From Protula sp. h YS-2021 (Eukaryota; Annelida; Polychaeta; Sabellida; Serpulidae), in assembly GCA_949752745.1 (NCBI GenBank), contig OX457024.1:104207690-104271689 (forward strand): a stretch of 64,000 nt of DNA, written 5' to 3'. Shown one piece after another: positions 60,651-64,000 of this stretch. The notes beneath the pieces are model-generated. The model had not been told where the DNA came from and ran no database searches. It worked only from the letters and a program-made list of their open reading frames with translations. Each line of letters starts with the position of its first letter. Position 1 is the stretch's first letter. The position numbers and the translations under genes are program-made.

Positions 60651-60722
60651 GTCGTAATGGCTCACTGGTTAGAGCGAACGACTAGCAACCTAAGAGCCCC
60701 GGGTTCGGTTCCCGGCTGGGAC
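60651..60722 (+). tRNA. tRNA-like sequence (AGC, degenerate)
   Basis: A perfect D-arm (GCTC/GAGC, A-box TGGCTCACTGGTTAGAGC) and perfect T-arm (CCGGG-TTCGGTT-CCCGG), followed by A and T runs suitable for Pol III termination. The anticodon stem around CTAGCAA does not pair and the acceptor has mismatches, so it is a pseudo-tRNA or Pol III module. Confidence 0.45.
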
Positions 60723-60935
60723 AAAAAAAATTTTTTTTGGTTATTTTTAGTTTTTGCTCATTTTTATGACTCTGTTACATTATATGACAACATGTGACTG
60801 TGACATCATGTGACTCTGTGACATTATGTGACTTTGTGACTTTTTTATTATTATTATTATTATTATAATATTTAATTAGTCATATTTCAATGGTTTCCCC
60901 ATTACAGTAACCACACACATAGCATAAGTATATGT

Positions 60936-61075
60936 GTACAGAGTGTGGTGGAAAACCGATCGATAATTTCAGAGTGCACTCGTACAGAGTGTGGTGGAAA
61001 ACCGATCGATAATTTCAGAGTGCACTCGTACAGAGTGTGAGGGAAAACCGATCGATAAATTCAGAGTGCGCTCGA
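60936..61075 (+). repeat. 46-bp tandem repeat, three copies
   Basis: GTACAGAGTGTGGTGGAAAA starts at 60936, 60982 and 61028; each contains ACCGATCGATAA. Confidence 0.93.
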
Positions 61076-61138
61076 GTGTGGGAACAATCAATAAATTTGA
61101 GAAGGAATGGGATTTTCCCTACGTTAAGTCTAATGTTA

Positions 61139-61620
61139 TGTTCTAAAGTTATAGTAGTTGGAAAATGACACTTCTAAAGCACATTTAACAAATGTAGTTT
61201 TTAACACCATATAATATATAAAATAAGTTTGAACATTTTAGCATGCTACTTATTTGAATGTTCTAAAGTTATAGTAGTGGGAAAATGGTGGTTCTAGACC
61301 AACTTTAACAAATTTAGTTTTTAACACCATATGATATATAAAATAAGTTTGAACATTTTAGCACGCTACTTATTTGAATATTCTAAAGTCATAGTAGTTG
61401 AAAAATGGTGGTTCTAGACCAATTTTAACAAATTTTGTTTTTTGACAAAATATGATGTATAAAATAAGTTTAAACATTATACAATGGTGTAGTAGAGTAA
61501 AAATGAGGGTTCTAGACCAACTTTAACAAATTTTGTTTTTTGACAAAATATGATGTATAAAATAAGTTTGAACATTTTACCATGGTGTAGTAGGGTAAAA
61601 ATGAGGGTTCTAATCCAAAA
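61139..61620 (+). repeat. 120-bp tandem repeats upstream of the first gene
   Basis: TTCTAAAGTTATAGTAG starts at 61141, 61261 and 61381 (exact 120-bp period); two shorter diverged units follow to 61620. They share TATAAAATAAGTTTGAACATT. They may hold the promoters of the downstream genes. Confidence 0.92.
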
Positions 61621-61717
61621 TTTAATTTTTTTTGAAAACATATTATGCTTTTCTTTTCTTAATGCTTTCAGGTATCGTCAGAACACATCGCTCTCCGCTT
61701 TCACCTGATTATTAACA

Positions 61718-62137
61718 ATGTCAACATTACTTCTTCACCGATGTGTAGAGACCATGGATGACGTCTTCAAAGTGAACTATGTTGACTATGTGTTTTCAAA
61801 GCTTCCTACTTTTGAATCTAATTGGATTTTACAAGTGAAGAATTTGCATAAGCATTGGGAAGCTGTTGGAAAGATAATTCCAAGAGATGAATTCATCCAC
61901 TCATTTCTACACGAATGTGAAGAACTACTTTTACCATCAACTTACGACATTGATTCAGCATTTATCCGCGCGAATACAACTTGGGCAGCTGAACTCATGC
62001 TAGCTGTAGCTGCTAGAATTATTTTACATTATGATGATGGCGTTCCATTGACGACGAATGCATCAGAACTTGTTCGATTCAACAATGAACGAGTTGAAGT
62101 GAATTCAAAGCTTTGTAAAATGTTTGAAGAACTATAA
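61718..62137 (+). CDS. Polinton small ORF 1 (paralogue of ORF 3)
   Basis: 139 residues from ATG (MSTLLLHRCVETMDDVFKVN) to TAA. No known domain. The segment VDYVFSKLPTF ... KHWEAV ... RDEFIHSFLHEC ... YDIDSAF aligns with VDYMISELARF ... IYWELA ... REDFIKEC ... FDVEAAY of ORF 3 in the same order, so the two are paralogous and probably helical. Preceded by a possible intron acceptor (TGCTTTCAG at 61672). Role unknown. Confidence 0.75.
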   Translation: MSTLLLHRCVETMDDVFKVNYVDYVFSKLPTFESNWILQVKNLHKHWEAVGKIIPRDEFIHSFLHECEELLLPSTYDIDSAFIRANTTWAAELMLAVAARIILHYDDGVPLTTNASELVRFNNERVEVNSKLCKMFEEL

Positions 62138-62210
62138 AAAAGCTGACTCTGCAATTTCTAATGGCATAAAAGGAGAAGGGTGAAGTGAAGTCATCATTCA
62201 ACGCGCAGCC

Positions 62211-62831
62211 ATGGAGAAGACAAGCAGCTTTAAAATTAGTGCAAACTTAACCATTACTGTGGAGCATGGAGAATTTGGGCTATTTCTTCGAATCAAACGT
62301 GGAGAGAGATGGCTTGCTTTATCACCATCCTTGTGGAAGATTGTGTGTCAGAACTTGGCAAGATTACGCAACATTGGCTTCAAACTGTACTTAACGCAAA
62401 CGAAGTGGCTTGAAGTCATTTCATACTTGGATATGCGCTATGTGAGTTTTGTGCAAACATCACTGTTTGAAGGGAAAGAATATACGCGTTACATCAACAT
62501 GAATGATGGTGAATGGGGGACATTGCTTCAGGAAATCCATAGCATAACCTCAACCTTACTGCCATGTACGGAATGTCATGGGAAGAAAACTCCTATCAAG
62601 CTGCAAAAGGACAATCGAATGAAAGTGTCAAAGCTTTCCAAGAAAAGACTGGCTGAAGTTCAATTGGAGAATATGGACGTGCAAAATCAACTTGGACTTA
62701 CCTGTGAATATTGTGGTGCTTACGGATATGCTGAGGATTATGATTGTCACTGCCACAAATACAATTGCAAGTTGTGTGAACCTGACAACTTCTGCAACAA
62801 GTGTGGCTCACTAACAGTATCTGCCGAGTAA
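62211..62831 (+). CDS. Polinton small ORF 2: possible PC4-like repeats plus zinc-binding tail
   Basis: 206 residues. The N-terminal half has two similar blocks, WLALSPSLWKIVCQNL (34-49) and YINMNDGEWGTLLQEI (94-109), each after beta-rich sequence. The pattern (strands, then S/N-x-x-x-W helix) recalls the PC4/p15 ssDNA-binding fold; this is inference from pattern only. The C-terminal 45 residues are Cys/His-rich (C165, C168, C179, C181, C186, C189, C195, C198), a likely zinc-binding module, preceded by CTEC (119-122) and a basic stretch. It may bind DNA or RNA. Confidence 0.75.
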   Translation: MEKTSSFKISANLTITVEHGEFGLFLRIKRGERWLALSPSLWKIVCQNLARLRNIGFKLYLTQTKWLEVISYLDMRYVSFVQTSLFEGKEYTRYINMNDGEWGTLLQEIHSITSTLLPCTECHGKKTPIKLQKDNRMKVSKLSKKRLAEVQLENMDVQNQLGLTCEYCGAYGYAEDYDCHCHKYNCKLCEPDNFCNKCGSLTVSAE

Positions 62832-62895
62832 GACTACAAGTCATTTGCTTACCAGTCATCAAAGTGTGTAGACGTGTCATATGGATATGTGAAAG

Positions 62896-63183
62896 ATGGA
62901 TGTAGAAACGTTTTTCAAGGAGACGTATGTGGACTACATGATAAGTGAACTGGCGCGTTTTGGATCTATTCAACAACAACTGGAACACTTTGACATCTAT
63001 TGGGAACTTGCTCATTCCACGCTGAACGTACCGAAATTACGTGAGGATTTCATCAAAGAGTGTGTGCTTTCAAACATTGACGGAGCTGAGGAGTTTGATG
63101 TGGAAGCAGCATATCACTTTGCTCGATTTGATCCAAGACTGTTTTATGAAGTGAGAGAGTGGCTAATCTACATTGCAGTATAA
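62896..63183 (+). CDS. Polinton small ORF 3 (paralogue of ORF 1)
   Basis: 95 residues, MDVETFFKETYVDYMISELA to AV-TAA. Shares the YVDY, HF/HW, EDFIKEC and (D/E)-x-A-A/F-blocks with ORF 1. Its stop overlaps the ORF 4 start by one base (TAATG), which suggests coupled translation or a compact operon-like layout. Confidence 0.75.
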   Translation: MDVETFFKETYVDYMISELARFGSIQQQLEHFDIYWELAHSTLNVPKLREDFIKECVLSNIDGAEEFDVEAAYHFARFDPRLFYEVREWLIYIAV

Positions 63184-63515
63184 TGACAGACATTACATTG
63201 AGACAATATATTGTGCAAAAGACATATTGTGAAGAAATGTTATTAGCTGTAAAAAAGTTTGCATGTTTAGTATGTCCTGCTTGTCAAAATGAAGAGTGTT
63301 CAGAACATACTTGTCATTCTGCATGTGTCTATACATATTGGAATGAAGCTAAATATTACATTCATTTAGATAAAGTGTTAGATAATGCAAATCAACGTTG
63401 TGAAAAATATGGTGTAGATGCTATCACATTTGATGAATTAAGTAGTTGGTTAATGTACATTGAAGATCAATGGACTCCAATTATTCACACCATTGTATCA
63501 ATACTTGATTTGTAA
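63183..63515 (+). CDS. Polinton small ORF 4, Cys-rich
   Basis: 110 residues from the ATG that overlaps the ORF 3 stop. A central CLVCPACQNEEC-SEHTCHSAC cluster (C28, C31, C34, C39, H42, C44, H45, C48) could bind zinc between two helical parts. Not recognised. Confidence 0.7.
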   Translation: MTDITLRQYIVQKTYCEEMLLAVKKFACLVCPACQNEECSEHTCHSACVYTYWNEAKYYIHLDKVLDNANQRCEKYGVDAITFDELSSWLMYIEDQWTPIIHTIVSILDL

Positions 63516-63595
63516 GATATGTTGATAAAATGCAAGATGTGTTGATAAAATAAAATACAAGATATGTTAATAAGTGTTAATCATTTAGTGTTAAC

Positions 63596-64000
63596 ATGTC
63601 GACGTGGAAAGACTACTTAACCAATATTTATTTTAAACCTGGTCAACCCGGGGCATTTGCTGGTCCTTACAAACTATATCACATATTAAGAAAACATGAT
63701 CAACCAGTCACTCATTCACAAGTGAAGAAATGGTTACAGGATCAAGATGCCTTCAGTTTACTACAACCTGTAAAATATAGGTTTAAAAGGCAACGTGTCA
63801 TTACACGTGGAATTGATGACATGTGGGATATTGATTTAGCTGACATGGGAAACATAGCTTCCTATAATGATGACACCCGTTTTTTATTAGTTGTCATTGA
63901 TGTGTTTTCCAAATATTTATGGGTGCAACCAATGCCTAATAAATCACATACGAGTGTCATAGAAGCCTTTCAAAAGATTTTTCATGAAACACAACGAAGA
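63596..64000 (+). CDS. Polinton/Maverick integrase, N-terminal part
   Basis: 135 codons from ATG to the window end without a stop. Typical Polinton integrase order: a glycine/proline-containing N-terminus (PGQPGAFAGPYKLY), WLQDQDAFSLL, RGIDDMWDIDLADM with the first catalytic aspartate (D80), then YNDDTRFLLVVIDVFSKYLW. The second Asp and the Glu of the DDE triad lie beyond 64000. Known role: joins element ends to the target DNA. No frameshift seen so far, so the copy may be recent. Confidence 0.88.
   Translation, partial: MSTWKDYLTNIYFKPGQPGAFAGPYKLYHILRKHDQPVTHSQVKKWLQDQDAFSLLQPVKYRFKRQRVITRGIDDMWDIDLADMGNIASYNDDTRFLLVVIDVFSKYLWVQPMPNKSHTSVIEAFQKIFHETQRR

Larger units (their letters stand above)
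59396..64000 (+). mobile_element. Maverick/Polinton-type element, left part (runs off the window)
   Basis: A plus-strand cluster of four small genes and a Polinton-type integrase (63596 to the window end) lies behind a terminal region of tandem repeats and two tRNA-like modules. Polintons are large self-synthesising DNA elements related to adintoviruses, with integrase and protein-primed DNA polymerase B. Only integrase is visible here; polymerase, protease, ATPase and capsid genes, if present, lie beyond 64000. The left boundary cannot be fixed without the right TIR; it may be near 59939 (AGGATGTG) or further left. Confidence 0.7.

Overview
This window is animal nuclear DNA, most likely from a mollusc or another lophotrochozoan. 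It has interrupted genes with GT-AG introns, AT-rich non-coding DNA and many transposable-element families. Several of those families have roughly 160-180 bp tandem cores, an arrangement known from the pearl and Helentron-like elements of bivalves. The organism is inferred; nothing in the sequence names it.

Three cellular genes can be modelled. (1) ISCA2, the mitochondrial iron-sulfur assembly protein, lies on the minus strand at 7028-7833; three exons are clear and the first exon is missing. (2) A novel-type protein kinase C of the epsilon/eta class lies on the plus strand at 18699-33992. Fifteen phase-matched exons encode about 863 residues: C2-like domain, pseudosubstrate, C1A, C1B, kinase domain and an unusual C-terminal tail. 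The 6.5 kb behind its stop is almost free of mobile elements and may be a long 3' UTR. (3) An uncharacterised gene lies on the minus strand at 45828-55489. Five phase-matched exons encode 388 residues, and its introns are full of recent insertions.

Mobile DNA fills most of the rest. At 1.4-5.7 kb there is a three-layer nest: a CR1-type LINE inside a dispersed repeat, with a TIR element inside the LINE. At 10.2-11.2 kb is a TIR element whose ends are tandem 15-mers, flanked by 8-bp direct repeats. At 11.6-13.5 kb a tandem-core element is split by a solo-LTR-like insertion with a CTAAC duplication. At 40.8-42.2 kb is a large foldback element. At 46.1-47.5 kb is an element whose ends are serial perfect palindromes. 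At 49.3-51.7 kb are two related hairpin-ended tandem-core elements. At 52.0-54.8 kb is a hAT-type element with an 8-bp duplication that contains a second palindrome element and a triplicated 510-bp end.

From about 59.4 kb to the window end is the left part of a Maverick/Polinton-type element: a repeat-rich end with two tRNA-like modules, four small plus-strand ORFs (two of them paralogous), and the start of a retroviral-like integrase that runs off the window at 64000.
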